This document shows positions 8,336 through 16,879 of a stretch of 42,172 nucleotides of DNA, piece by piece (the first letter of the stretch is position 1; every line of letters starts with the position of its first letter). The DNA comes from HB2-32-21 sp003448675 (GTDB lineage: Bacteria > Pseudomonadota > Gammaproteobacteria > Pseudomonadales > Porticoccaceae), in the NCBI GenBank assembly GCA_041584755.1, contig JBFHDK010000017.1:1-42172 (forward strand). The letters are read 5' to 3'. Below the pieces are notes generated by a model that did not search any database, was not told the DNA's origin, and saw nothing but the letters and a program-made list of their open reading frames with translations. Both the position numbers and the translations under genes were made by a program.

Positions 8336-8923
8336 ATGGAAAACTGGCTAGCCTTTATTCTTCCCCCCATTATCGGCGCCCTTATCGGTGCGGTGACCAA
8401 TGATGTAGCAATACGTATGCTGTTTCGGCCCTATGGTGCGCGCTATATCGGTTCGCTACGCGTGCCTTTTACGCCGGGGCTGATTCCCCGGGAGCGTCAC
8501 CATATTGCCGAAGCCATTGCCGATACCTTCGTCGCTCACGTTTTTAATGGTGAAGATCTCGGCAAGCTGTTTTTAAATGATCAGGTTAAGGACAAAATAT
8601 CCAGCAAAATAAAAGACATGATCGCCCAGGTCGGTGGTCTGCTAAATGTTAATGAGGCCATGCTCGGCATGGCCAGCACCATGGCCAGCTCCCAGATGCT
8701 TGATGAGCTGGGCAAGCTGGCCGGAGAGCTGGGTGAGAACAGCGATGACATTAAGGCGCGCATAAAAGAAAAAATCGACAACCTTGATGTCGCGACTCTG
8801 GAAGCATTGGTAATGGGCTTTTCCCGCAAACAGTTTCGACACATCACCTGGTTTGGTGCGCTGCTGGGTTTTATGATCGGTCTGGTACAGGTCGTGGTGT
8901 TCCAGGTGTTGGTGATTGCCTAG
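8336..8923 (+). CDS. DUF445 family membrane protein
   Basis: This 195-residue protein has a membrane segment at each end (about residues 5-25 and 170-193). Between them is a soluble, mostly helical region rich in Lys, Asp and Met. The N-terminal IGALIGAVTNDVAIRMLF and the following RPYGARY...PFTPGLIPRER block are characteristic of DUF445 (YheB-like) proteins. These sit in the membrane and have no established biochemical function. It appears to be a single-gene unit. The ATG at 8336 has no strong ribosome site, but the family N terminus fits it. Confidence 0.85.
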   Translation: MENWLAFILPPIIGALIGAVTNDVAIRMLFRPYGARYIGSLRVPFTPGLIPRERHHIAEAIADTFVAHVFNGEDLGKLFLNDQVKDKISSKIKDMIAQVGGLLNVNEAMLGMASTMASSQMLDELGKLAGELGENSDDIKARIKEKIDNLDVATLEALVMGFSRKQFRHITWFGALLGFMIGLVQVVVFQVLVIA

Positions 8924-9142
8924 GCTCGAATCAGCCCCCACTTTAACCCAGCGGCGTCCACCCTGCCTTTACCTGCCTATCCCAAGGGCATGCCTTTCGC
9001 TATCAAAGCCGTGCTGCTGCGCTAAACGCTTGGCGTAAAGCATATTGTTGCTGTGACAAAAAAGTGATCTTTCGGGGATAGGGGCGTGAACACTACCTCT
9101 TATTCTTTTTGGGCCATTACAAAGCTCAAAAGGAGTTTCGCC

Positions 9143-9496
9143 ATGAAAGTGAAAAGTCTGTTTGTATTAACCGCAATGATCGGTGCTATTGCCTTCCATC
9201 AAACCGCCTTGGCCAAGGAGCGGGAAACCGGTCGAAGTACGGGTCCGGTTGTCTATGTGATAGCCCAGGACAAATTTTACGATTCTATTGTGCTGGCCGA
9301 CCTGCCCGCCAAAGGGCGTTTCCAGCAGTTATTCCCCGGAGAAGGCCCCAGCGGTCTGGCGACGGAATATGGGCCTGGTGACGTCGGTTATCTGGGTGGC
9401 CGATGGTGGGTGGATGGAAATGAGAATGGTGAAATGGATGAGGAGGACGCGTATTTTCTGTGTCCCTTGTTGGGTCCTGGCCGTGACGACATCTAA
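9143..9496 (+). CDS. Small secreted protein with a single EF-hand-like loop
   Basis: The 117-residue protein has a signal peptide (MKVKSLFVLT, hydrophobic core, ALAK near residue 25). I do not recognise the family. The notable feature is DGNENGEMDEED close to the C terminus: acidic or Asn side chains at positions 1, 3, 5, 9 and 12 and Gly at 6 match a calcium-binding EF-hand or dockerin-type loop. A longer frame opens upstream at 9086, but the ATG at 9143 is preceded by AAGGAG and begins the signal peptide, so I choose it. A strong terminator follows. Role unknown; calcium binding in the periplasm is an inference. Confidence 0.7.
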   Translation: MKVKSLFVLTAMIGAIAFHQTALAKERETGRSTGPVVYVIAQDKFYDSIVLADLPAKGRFQQLFPGEGPSGLATEYGPGDVGYLGGRWWVDGNENGEMDEEDAYFLCPLLGPGRDDI

Positions 9497-9507
9497 GTAG
9501 CGGCGTT

Positions 9508-9540
9508 CCGGGCTGTGCTGATTCAGCCCGGTTATTTTTT
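9508..9540 (+). terminator. Strong intrinsic terminator after the EF-hand protein gene
   Basis: CCGGGCTG (9508-9515) and CAGCCCGG (9524-9531) form a perfect 8-bp stem with an 8-nt loop, followed by TTATTTTTT. It separates the small secreted protein from the two-component genes. Confidence 0.9.
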
Positions 9541-9627
9541 GCTTAGCCATAAGCTTATCCGATCGCAGTGAATTTTTTAGATTCCCGGGCATCTAACACC
9601 ACCAACATCGATAAGCAAAGCAGGGAT

Positions 9628-10356
9628 ATGGAAGCCGCGGCAAGGAATTACAGGGTGCTAGTGGTTGAGGACGAGCAGGATATTGCCGATCTGGTGGCCC
9701 TGCATCTGCGTGACGTGGGTTTTACTGTTACAACGGTAAACGACGGCCACAAGGGTATGCGTGAAGCGACAGCTGGCGATTGGGACTTGGTTATCCTCGA
9801 TATCCGTTTGCCTGGAGTCGATGGCCTGAGTATTTGTCGTGCCCTGCGGCAAAGCGCCAATTATGTGCCCGTGTTGATGTTGACCTCCAAAACCACGGAG
9901 CTGGATCGAGTGCTTGGCCTTGAGTTGGGCGCCGATGATTATGTGAGCAAACCCTTTAGCGTCGCGGAACTGGTGGCGCGGGTGAAAGCCATTTTGCGGC
10001 GGGTGGAGATCATCCAGCCGGTAGCTGGAGCGGATCAGGAGAACATCGAGGTCGGCGGTATCCATATCGACCTGGCCAGCCGGGAAGTGAGCATCAATGG
10101 GCGCCCGGTGGATTTGACCGCCCGTGAATTCAACCTGTTGCTCCATTTTGCACACCATCCCGGGCGGGTGTTTAATCGCACACAATTGCTCGATAACGTC
10201 TGGGGTTACGGTCACGAAGGCTACGAACATACGGTCAACTCCCATATCAACCGCCTGCGCGCCAAAATCGAGAGCGACGAGGGCGAGCCCCAATACATCG
10301 TCACGGTGTGGGGTGTGGGCTATAAACTGGCCGCGCCGTCGCTACCCGCGGTTTAG
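9628..10356 (+). CDS. OmpR-family response regulator
   Basis: This 242-residue DNA-binding regulator has a receiver domain (residues 8-120) with the acidic pair in VEDE, a phospho-acceptor D58 in VILDIRLPG, and a conserved Lys in SKPF. It is followed by a winged-helix output domain (about 145-235) with LTAREFNLL and VWGVGYKL. An in-frame GTG at 9568 would add 20 residues but has no ribosome site. The ATG at 9628 is close to where family members start, though its AGGG lies unusually near. The partner kinase gene begins 40 nt downstream. The stimulus cannot be read from the sequence. Confidence 0.9.
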   Translation: MEAAARNYRVLVVEDEQDIADLVALHLRDVGFTVTTVNDGHKGMREATAGDWDLVILDIRLPGVDGLSICRALRQSANYVPVLMLTSKTTELDRVLGLELGADDYVSKPFSVAELVARVKAILRRVEIIQPVAGADQENIEVGGIHIDLASREVSINGRPVDLTAREFNLLLHFAHHPGRVFNRTQLLDNVWGYGHEGYEHTVNSHINRLRAKIESDEGEPQYIVTVWGVGYKLAAPSLPAV

Positions 10357-10396
10357 CGCTCAATTAAATGGCGCCGATAGCAGGCTCGGGCTGGTC

Positions 10397-11950
10397 ATGA
10401 TGCGGCGCTTGTTTTCATCCTTGTTTGCCAGGCTGTCACTGGCGCTATTACTGCTATTGTTGACTATCGGTGGTGGCTTTCTGGTCATTGAGCGCTGGAG
10501 TACGCGCCAGTACCACGAAGAACTGACCCAACGACTGAACGCGCCCATCGCCATGTATGTCACCGATCAGGCCGAGCTGATTAGCAATGGTGAAATCAAC
10601 ACAGCAGAACTGGAACGCCTTGCCGAGCGGGCGATGATCATTAACCCAAGTGTCGAGGTGTATCTGCTTGCGGAAGACGGGCGTATTCTCGGGCACGCTT
10701 TGCCGCCGGACGCGGTAAACGTTCAATACGTTGATCTGGCGCCCATAAAGGCCTTGATTGAGGGCACGCGTAAGATGCCTGTCCGCGGTCTTGATCCGCG
10801 AAACCCCGCGCGCAATAAGGTCTTTTCAGCCCATCCGGTATCAAAGGATGGCCGTCTCGAAGGTTATCTTTACGTGATTCTCGGCGGCAGTAAATATGAT
10901 GAGCTGGCCGACAGTATTCGCTCCAGCTACGCGGGAACCGTAAGCGTCAGTGCCATTGTGGCCCTGGCCGCCGCTACGTTTTTAGCGGGCCTGCTTGTTT
11001 TCGGGTTGCTGACACGGCGCTTAACCGGTCTTACCGATACCGTCCAGGGCTATACCGATAGCGATTTTTCTGCCGAGCAAAGCGCGGTTCTCGCCAGTTT
11101 GGCGGTGAATAGCTCCAAGCCCGGCGAACAGGACGAGATTACCCGCCTGGTGGTGGCCATTCAGGCAATGGCCATGAAAATTTCGGAATTGATAGACGGC
11201 CTGAAAGAAACCGACCGCTTGCGGCGGGAGTTAATCAGCAATGTCTCCCACGATCTGCGCACGCCGCTTTCATCCATGCTCGGCTACGTCGATACATTGT
11301 TAATAAAAAATGGTGAACTCAGCGGCGCGCAACGGGAACATTTCCTGAAAACTGTACGCAACCACACGCGGCGGCTTGAATCCCTGATTGGCGATTTGTT
11401 TGAACTGTCCCGTCTTGAAGCCAATACCATAGCCCTCCATGCCGAGGTGTTTCCCCTGGCGGAGTTATTACAGGATGTCAGCCAGGAGTTTGAACTGGAA
11501 GCCAGTAACCGGAATATCACCATCACCATAGAGCCAGGCCTGGAGAGATGGCAGGTGCGGGCTGATATTGCCCTGGTCGAGCGCGTTCTGGAAAACCTGC
11601 TCCGCAATGCCCTCGACTGGACGCCTGATGGAGGCCGAATACATATGAGCGTCAGCGCCAGGGAAAAGCACGTGGCGGTTTCGGTAGCCGATACCGGTTG
11701 TGGCATTCCCACAGATCAGTTGGACAGCGTATTCGAGCGCTACTACACGGTAAACAAGGCCACGAAAAGCCAGAGCAAGGCACCGGGGAATATTACGGCA
11801 GCCGGTCTGGGGCACAAAAATTCCACCGGCCTGGGACTCGCCATTGTCAAACGCATTCTGGATTTACACGCCTGCCAAATCACCGTCACCAGCGAGGTAA
11901 ACAAAGGTACCTGTTTTGAGTTTGAATTGCCGGCCGCCGCCAGTGCCTGA
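10397..11950 (+). CDS. Membrane sensor histidine kinase
   Basis: This is the partner of the preceding response regulator. The protein (517 residues from the ATG at 10397, or 516 from the adjacent ATG) has a first membrane segment (ARLSLALLLLLLTIGGGF) and a periplasmic sensor region of about 135 residues. A second membrane segment, a HAMP linker and a HisKA domain follow, with the phospho-acceptor H285 in NVSHDLRTPLSS. The ATPase domain has an N box (LENLLRNALDWTP), a G1 box (ADTGCGIP) and a G2 box (STGLGLAIVKRI). An insert of about 20 residues rich in Lys and Ala separates the F box from G2. The frame is open further upstream, but only this start gives the expected N-terminal membrane helix. 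Confidence 0.92.
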   Translation: MMRRLFSSLFARLSLALLLLLLTIGGGFLVIERWSTRQYHEELTQRLNAPIAMYVTDQAELISNGEINTAELERLAERAMIINPSVEVYLLAEDGRILGHALPPDAVNVQYVDLAPIKALIEGTRKMPVRGLDPRNPARNKVFSAHPVSKDGRLEGYLYVILGGSKYDELADSIRSSYAGTVSVSAIVALAAATFLAGLLVFGLLTRRLTGLTDTVQGYTDSDFSAEQSAVLASLAVNSSKPGEQDEITRLVVAIQAMAMKISELIDGLKETDRLRRELISNVSHDLRTPLSSMLGYVDTLLIKNGELSGAQREHFLKTVRNHTRRLESLIGDLFELSRLEANTIALHAEVFPLAELLQDVSQEFELEASNRNITITIEPGLERWQVRADIALVERVLENLLRNALDWTPDGGRIHMSVSAREKHVAVSVADTGCGIPTDQLDSVFERYYTVNKATKSQSKAPGNITAAGLGHKNSTGLGLAIVKRILDLHACQITVTSEVNKGTCFEFELPAAASA

Positions 11951-11964
11951 GCAATGACAGTTTG

Positions 11965-13035
11965 TTATCTGGCCTGGTAGTGCCGAGTCTCGCCAATGGC
12001 AAAGGTGGCAAATTCCATTTCACTTATACCGGCTGCTTCTCGCGCCCGTTCTAGCGCTTTCAGCGGAGTCATGACCCCTTCAGCGGAGAGTACAAACGTT
12101 CCCCAGTGAATAGCCATGGAAGCCTTTGCCCCAATATCTTGGTGTATCTGGATCGCTTCGCTTGGGTCGACATGGACCGTGGCCATCATTGCCGCCGGTT
12201 CATAGGCGCCAATGGGGATGATCGCCAGATCAACTTCCCCAAGTTTCTTACCGATTTCCTTGAACTGAACCTTGTTATAACCCGTGTCGCCGGCGAACCA
12301 GACCTGAAAATCATTCCAGGCGATGCTCCAGGCAGCCCAGAGGGTTTCATCGCGATTAGTGAGGCCGCGCCCGGAGAAATGCTGCGAGGGTGTAGCCGTG
12401 ATAGTCAGGGGTGTACCATCAAGCTCTATTTGCCGCTCATTCCACCAGTCCATTTCGATCACACGGTGAGAGGCGATACCTTTGGCAATAAACCAGCTTT
12501 TTAGTCCCAATGGCACAAAATAAAGGGGTTTGTTGCCCAGGGCTTTACTCGACCGGGTGTCCAGATGATCGTAGTGGTCGTGGGAAATCACCACCGCGTG
12601 AATTTCCGGTAGTTCGCTAATTGCCAGCGCCGGTTCGGTAAAGCGCCTGGGGCCAGCGAAGGAAAAGGGGGAGGCGCGATCACTAAACATGGGATCAGTG
12701 AGTACATTGACGCCCTGGTGTTGTATCAGCACCGTGGAATGACCCACCCAGGTTACGGTGGCATTGCTGCTGGCTTCAGGTGCGAGTATGGGTTCTGCAA
12801 GCGGCACGTGATCGTTTTCAGGGTCGTAATCCTTCCATTCATCGGTAAACAACCAGGACCAGAGCGCCTTGAAAAACCGTGTTTTTCTTTTCTCAGCGTA
12901 GGGGTTTACGTAACCATCCGCACCGTGATGGGTCGCTATTTGCTCGGCATTGACTCCAGTAGAGGTAGTTAAATTGATACTGAAGCCCAATAGTGAAGCT
13001 AATAATATTGGATGTTTCGAAATGCGATTGAACAT
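11965..13035 (-). CDS. Exported metallo-beta-lactamase-fold hydrolase (UlaG / NAPE-PLD-like)
   Basis: The 356-residue protein has a metal-binding HDHYDH motif (H152, H154, D156, H157), a preceding WVGHSTVLI strand, AGDTGY, and an AIHWGTF motif near the end. These are typical of the COG2220 branch, which includes N-acyl-phosphatidylethanolamine phospholipase D. From the ATG at 13035 the N terminus is a signal peptide (MFNRISKHP, hydrophobic core, VNAE), placing it in the periplasm. A TTG at 13092 would extend it and bury the signal peptide. It is convergent with the histidine kinase gene and 208 nt downstream of the metal-transport operon. Substrate unknown. Confidence 0.85.
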   Translation of the reverse strand: MFNRISKHPILLASLLGFSINLTTSTGVNAEQIATHHGADGYVNPYAEKRKTRFFKALWSWLFTDEWKDYDPENDHVPLAEPILAPEASSNATVTWVGHSTVLIQHQGVNVLTDPMFSDRASPFSFAGPRRFTEPALAISELPEIHAVVISHDHYDHLDTRSSKALGNKPLYFVPLGLKSWFIAKGIASHRVIEMDWWNERQIELDGTPLTITATPSQHFSGRGLTNRDETLWAAWSIAWNDFQVWFAGDTGYNKVQFKEIGKKLGEVDLAIIPIGAYEPAAMMATVHVDPSEAIQIHQDIGAKASMAIHWGTFVLSAEGVMTPLKALERAREAAGISEMEFATFAIGETRHYQAR

Positions 13036-13243
13036 TGGGCAAGTGAGGTTGCTATCAAAACTATTGGGAGTTGATTGCCATGGCTGTGGCAAGCATTTAT
13101 CCAGCGCTCTATAAACAGTTTAGCCGGTTTTTATCGTGAAATGCTCGTGAAGAAATTGGTTGAACACCACTAACCCTGAAGGTTATCAGCATGCTAAAAA
13201 CTTTATCCCAGCTGGAGTTTTTATCCCGATGCCTCGCACAGTC

Positions 13244-14023
13244 TCATACATTACCGCGTTTGTTCAACCAGCGCAGCAGGAACAATGAGCCTCCGGTGAG
13301 CGCCATACACCAGACTACCATCGCTCCGGATGGCACATCAAAGATCACCGACAAGAGCAAGCCAAGCAGGTAGGCCATGGCGCCAAGGGCATAGGCCGCA
13401 CGCAATGGGCGCCTTAGTCCGTTGGCGGCCAGGGCGGGAATAATCAGGCTGGCAAAAACCAGGTAGACCCCCACCAGTTGTGTCGATAGGGTAATGGCCA
13501 CGGCAAACAGCGGGTAAAACATCCATTCGCCAAGTGTCTTGCGAAGGCCAAACCAGCAAAAGAGAATCAGGGCGTAGATGATCCCGATGGGTAGTAGGTC
13601 GACGGGTTTTACCCAGAGTATCTGGCCGACCAAGAGTGCTTTGAGTTGTTCACCGCCGTGGGCGGAATCCGACAGCAGGAGTATGCTGCCGGTGGATGCC
13701 AGTACAAACAATGCGCCGATCAATGCTTCCTGGATGACCGGGCTTAACCCACGCAGGCGATACAAAGCCATGGCACCGGTCACGGCGGCAAGGATGGCGA
13801 TGGCCTGAGCCATGATTGCATCCTCCCCTCCGTGCAATTCGAAGCCGAGGTAAGCGGCCACCACCAGGCCGAACGCTGCCACCTGGGCGATGGCGAGGTC
13901 GAGAAATATAATACCCCGTCTGAGCACTTCGTGGCCCAGTGGTACGTGCGTACTGAGCACCAACAGGCCCGCCAGAAAAGCGGGCCAGAGGATGTTCAGG
14001 TAGGGCAGTAGACTATCAGTCAT
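13244..14023 (-). CDS. znuB: ZnuB-like metal ABC transporter permease
   Basis: This 259-residue inner-membrane protein has about eight hydrophobic segments. It belongs to the ABC-3 family of zinc and manganese permeases, recognised by LRRGIIFLDLAIAQVAAFG near the N terminus and LVGVYLVFASLIIPALAA in the second half. It overlaps the 3' end of the substrate-binding gene by 8 nt, so the two are translationally coupled. No gene for an ATPase is found on either side, and the next downstream gene is a hydrolase. The ATPase must come from elsewhere or be shared. Zinc is the likeliest metal given the neighbours. Confidence 0.88.
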   Translation of the reverse strand: MTDSLLPYLNILWPAFLAGLLVLSTHVPLGHEVLRRGIIFLDLAIAQVAAFGLVVAAYLGFELHGGEDAIMAQAIAILAAVTGAMALYRLRGLSPVIQEALIGALFVLASTGSILLLSDSAHGGEQLKALLVGQILWVKPVDLLPIGIIYALILFCWFGLRKTLGEWMFYPLFAVAITLSTQLVGVYLVFASLIIPALAANGLRRPLRAAYALGAMAYLLGLLLSVIFDVPSGAMVVWCMALTGGSLFLLRWLNKRGNV

Positions 14024-14966
14024 TGATCTGTCCAGTCTGGGATTGCGCTTCCAGTAGAAGAGAAACCGTTGTCTGATACAGGCTAAACAAATCCTTCGCG
14101 TCGTCGTTGCCGCCGATGGTAAAGGGAAGCCGCACCAGAGGCAGGTCGCTGCGGTCCGCCAGCCAGCGGGCGGGCTTGTCGTTGTGATAAGTGGACAGCA
14201 GGATGGCTGCTGGTTTCTCCGCCTTTACGGTTGCCTGCACACGCACGAGATGGGCGGTGGTGGGTGGCAAACCCGGCTTCGGTTCCAGGTCAGCCACGAC
14301 TTCCATGTCAAGCCAATCCAGCAGGTAGCTAAAGTTGCTGTGGTGAACCACCACGCGACTACCCTTAAGCGCTGTAGCCATCGACTCCCAACCTTGTATT
14401 GCCTCCTGCCAACGCTGTTTAAAGGTGGCGAAATTGGATCGGTAAACATTGGCCTGATCGGGGTCCACCTCACTTAAACGCTCGGCAAAGGCCCGGGCAA
14501 TGCGCAGCAGTCGGTAAGGGTCAAGGTGGACGTGTGGATTGCCCGCCGCGTGAACATCACCGGCGCTGCGGTCGACATTCTCAAGCACCTCCAAACGTTC
14601 GACTTGTTCCGCGGCAAGGAAATGTCCGGGCTGCCCGGGCTGAATATCGGCGTTACCCGATTGTCGCAGTAACAGCGGCAACCAGCCGATTTCCAGCTCG
14701 GCGCCGGTGCAAATAAGTACGCCGGCGCGTCGGGCTTTGGCGATCAAAGACGGCCTGGCTTCGATGTGATGGGGATCCTGAAACGCCGTGGTGGCGGTGA
14801 ACACTCGCACCTGATCACCGCCAAGCTGTTCGGCCAGCGCCGCCCATTCCGGTTCGCAGGCAAAAACCCGCAACGAGCCATGGGCAGGGTTGGCAAACAT
14901 GGTTGCCATCAGTAAAACACTGACAACAGGGATTACCCAATGTACATTTTTAAGAGACATTCGCAT
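14016..14966 (-). CDS. znuA: ZnuA-like metal ABC transporter substrate-binding protein
   Basis: This periplasmic solute-binding protein of cluster A-I has 316 residues and a signal peptide ending at NPAHG near residue 30. Candidate metal ligands are H66/H67 in DPHHIEARPS, H145/H147 in NPHVHLDP, and H208/H209 in VVHHSNF. The long His-rich acidic loop of E. coli ZnuA is absent. It lies 5 nt after the porin gene and overlaps the permease gene. Context (His-rich porin, His/Asp-rich small protein) supports zinc, but manganese cannot be excluded from sequence alone. Confidence 0.87.
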   Translation of the reverse strand: MRMSLKNVHWVIPVVSVLLMATMFANPAHGSLRVFACEPEWAALAEQLGGDQVRVFTATTAFQDPHHIEARPSLIAKARRAGVLICTGAELEIGWLPLLLRQSGNADIQPGQPGHFLAAEQVERLEVLENVDRSAGDVHAAGNPHVHLDPYRLLRIARAFAERLSEVDPDQANVYRSNFATFKQRWQEAIQGWESMATALKGSRVVVHHSNFSYLLDWLDMEVVADLEPKPGLPPTTAHLVRVQATVKAEKPAAILLSTYHNDKPARWLADRSDLPLVRLPFTIGGNDDAKDLFSLYQTTVSLLLEAQSQTGQIND

Positions 14967-14971
14967 TACTC

Positions 14972-16414
14972 CTAGTATTTATGTGCGCCGTGGGAGCCGA
15001 GGGACATCAGGTATTGCAGCATCAATATGTCGTTGTCATCCGCACCCTCGTGACCAGTATCGAGTTGACTGTACTGAAGACGGATACGGCTGAAATGGCT
15101 GGGCGAGTAGTCCAGCATCAGGGTGTATCGATCCGGATTACCCTCATCTCCGAGACCGGATTCCTCGAGGAATTCATCCAGAGGAATACCACCATCCACA
15201 TAGTCGCTGATGTCGTTATCGGCGTTGAGATAGTCGTAGCGGGCACCGATTCGCCAGCGGGGCATGAATTGATAAATGGCCTGCGCGTAGTAACCGTACT
15301 GTTCGCCGTCGTAGTAGGCCTCCGCAAAGTCAGCGCCTTCAACGAACTCGGCATCGCCGTCTTCATCGCGGAAAAAATACTCGGCTTGAAAGGTAAAGTT
15401 GCGTTCGCGGGGGTTTCCCTGGGGCGCCCATTTGTAAACAAAGTCCACGCCATACAACTCGACTTCTCCATTGAGCAATTCATTGTCAGGGCCAGACTCC
15501 TCTTCGCCGCCGTGATGGTGGTGACCCCCTGCTTCGCGGACATCGAATTCAGCGGTGTAGTAACTGGCGCCAAGCTGCCAGCTTGAGCTGGCGTTGATAT
15601 CTCCACCGGTTTTGGCGAAAAGGCTAAAGCCTTCGGCATTACTGCCATTATCGCCACTGGGGTATTCGCTACCGGAAAGAAATTCCGCACCAAAGCGCAA
15701 ATAGGTATCGGTTGGTGCCAGCCAGCTGACCTGCACCCCGGTATCCAGCAGATGGCCGCCTAACAGCGCTTCATACACGAGAGGGCGATCGGCGAAATCG
15801 TGGGCATGGTCATGGACGTCGTTTAAATAGCCAATGCCGGAATAAAACTGACCCGCTTTAAGCGTCAGGCCGTGGCCCAGGGCGAGGGTTTCTATAAACG
15901 CCTCTTCCAGTTCAACCTCCGTCTCACCGGCTTCGCGGACAATCGCAGTGCTGAGTTCACCATAAAACGTATTGTCAACATTGGCCGATATGACCAACTC
16001 GTTGTGGCCGGTGGCAAAACCGTCTTCGGGTAACCCTGCCTCGCCACCTAGCTGGAAGCCGGGTAGCGATAATTCAGTTTCGTCGATACTGGTTGAGCGT
16101 CCGTCCAGAATCAGGCTGATCGCGGGGTTAAAGCTGTTGGAGGAAACGTTGCCTCGCTCGGGCCCTGGGGGCTTTTGCGCTAATTCCTGGGAAACCTGTC
16201 GCGCTTGTGACCGGGCTTGCTGGGCATTGATAGCTGTCGCTTCAATCCGTGCTTCAAGCGCCTGAATACGTGACTCATAGTCGTGCTTCAAGCTGTCTAA
16301 TTGCTGTTTTAAAAGTTTGATTTCCTGATTATCTGACTCGCTGATTTCTGCGTGCGTGGGCGCAGAGATAGATAACGCAGCCACCACTGTGGCTGCAACA
16401 ATTTGCATACGCAT
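14972..16414 (-). CDS. Outer-membrane porin with coiled-coil N terminus and His-rich loop
   Basis: The 480-residue protein has a signal peptide (MRMQIVAATVVAALS...THA) and a coiled-coil stretch at about residues 25-81. A beta-barrel-like domain follows, with alternating aromatic strands ending in an aromatic residue (HKY). Metal-binding-looking clusters occur at DVHDHAHD (199-206), GGHHHHGGEEE (near 298-301) and GSHGAH at the C terminus. The start at 16414 is supported by GGGAG eight bases upstream; the frame opens further 5' without a signal peptide. It is co-transcribed with znuA/znuB-like genes. The sequence fits an outer-membrane zinc entry or capture porin; this function is inferred. Confidence 0.8.
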   Translation of the reverse strand: MRMQIVAATVVAALSISAPTHAEISESDNQEIKLLKQQLDSLKHDYESRIQALEARIEATAINAQQARSQARQVSQELAQKPPGPERGNVSSNSFNPAISLILDGRSTSIDETELSLPGFQLGGEAGLPEDGFATGHNELVISANVDNTFYGELSTAIVREAGETEVELEEAFIETLALGHGLTLKAGQFYSGIGYLNDVHDHAHDFADRPLVYEALLGGHLLDTGVQVSWLAPTDTYLRFGAEFLSGSEYPSGDNGSNAEGFSLFAKTGGDINASSSWQLGASYYTAEFDVREAGGHHHHGGEEESGPDNELLNGEVELYGVDFVYKWAPQGNPRERNFTFQAEYFFRDEDGDAEFVEGADFAEAYYDGEQYGYYAQAIYQFMPRWRIGARYDYLNADNDISDYVDGGIPLDEFLEESGLGDEGNPDRYTLMLDYSPSHFSRIRLQYSQLDTGHEGADDNDILMLQYLMSLGSHGAHKY

Positions 16415-16489
16415 GAAACATACTCCCATAACCGAAAATAGAATAGGTAGACACGCGACATCTGGCCGCGCGTTGGTCAAATTAAAAGG

Positions 16490-16777
16490 TCAGGGATAGA
16501 GGGGCGGGGCACGGGGCTGATAAGCGCTTACCGGCCTGGAGGTGATCCTGTTGGTGGCATCAATGCGGGCAAGCGGGTGCTTGCCCGGGAAAACAAATTC
16601 ATTGGTGCTGGTTAGAGGTGTGTGGTCTGTTTTATCCAGCGCCAGAAAAGCATCACAGACTGCGGTGTATTCATGGAAAGGGTGATCGACGTCATGAACC
16701 AGCGCTCCCGCCTGCCCGGCCAGCAAGGCGAACAGGATGGGTATAAGCTTAATGGCTGCGGGAAGTCCCTTTTTCAT
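16490..16777 (-). CDS. Small exported His/Asp-rich protein of the metal-uptake operon
   Basis: The 95-residue protein has a signal peptide (MKKGLPAAIKLIPILFALLAGQAGA). It is followed by a short segment dense in possible metal ligands: HDVDHPFHEY, then a Cys near residue 41, then DKTDH. The C terminus is Pro/Arg-rich with no clear fold. It resembles the small periplasmic proteins (DUF2946-like) that accompany metal transporters, but I cannot name the family with certainty. It is the first gene of the leftward operon, 75 nt before the porin. A periplasmic metal carrier is a reasonable guess. Confidence 0.65.
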   Translation of the reverse strand: MKKGLPAAIKLIPILFALLAGQAGALVHDVDHPFHEYTAVCDAFLALDKTDHTPLTSTNEFVFPGKHPLARIDATNRITSRPVSAYQPRAPPLYP

Positions 16778-16879
16778 TCTGACATTCTAGTTGCCAACAT
16801 TCCTCTCAGCAAGACAGGAAGTGTAGCGAGTGACGAATAGGATGTGACCCTACGCCTTTGCGGCAGCACTCGCTCTCCA

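Noticed and set aside
9658..10293. A 211-codon minus frame opposite the response regulator
   Set aside because: Receiver and winged-helix motifs on the plus strand are unmistakable; the minus frame has none.
16778..16860. A Zur box before the metal operon
   Set aside because: GAATGT occurs twice as a direct repeat but no palindrome resembling known Zur sites was found.
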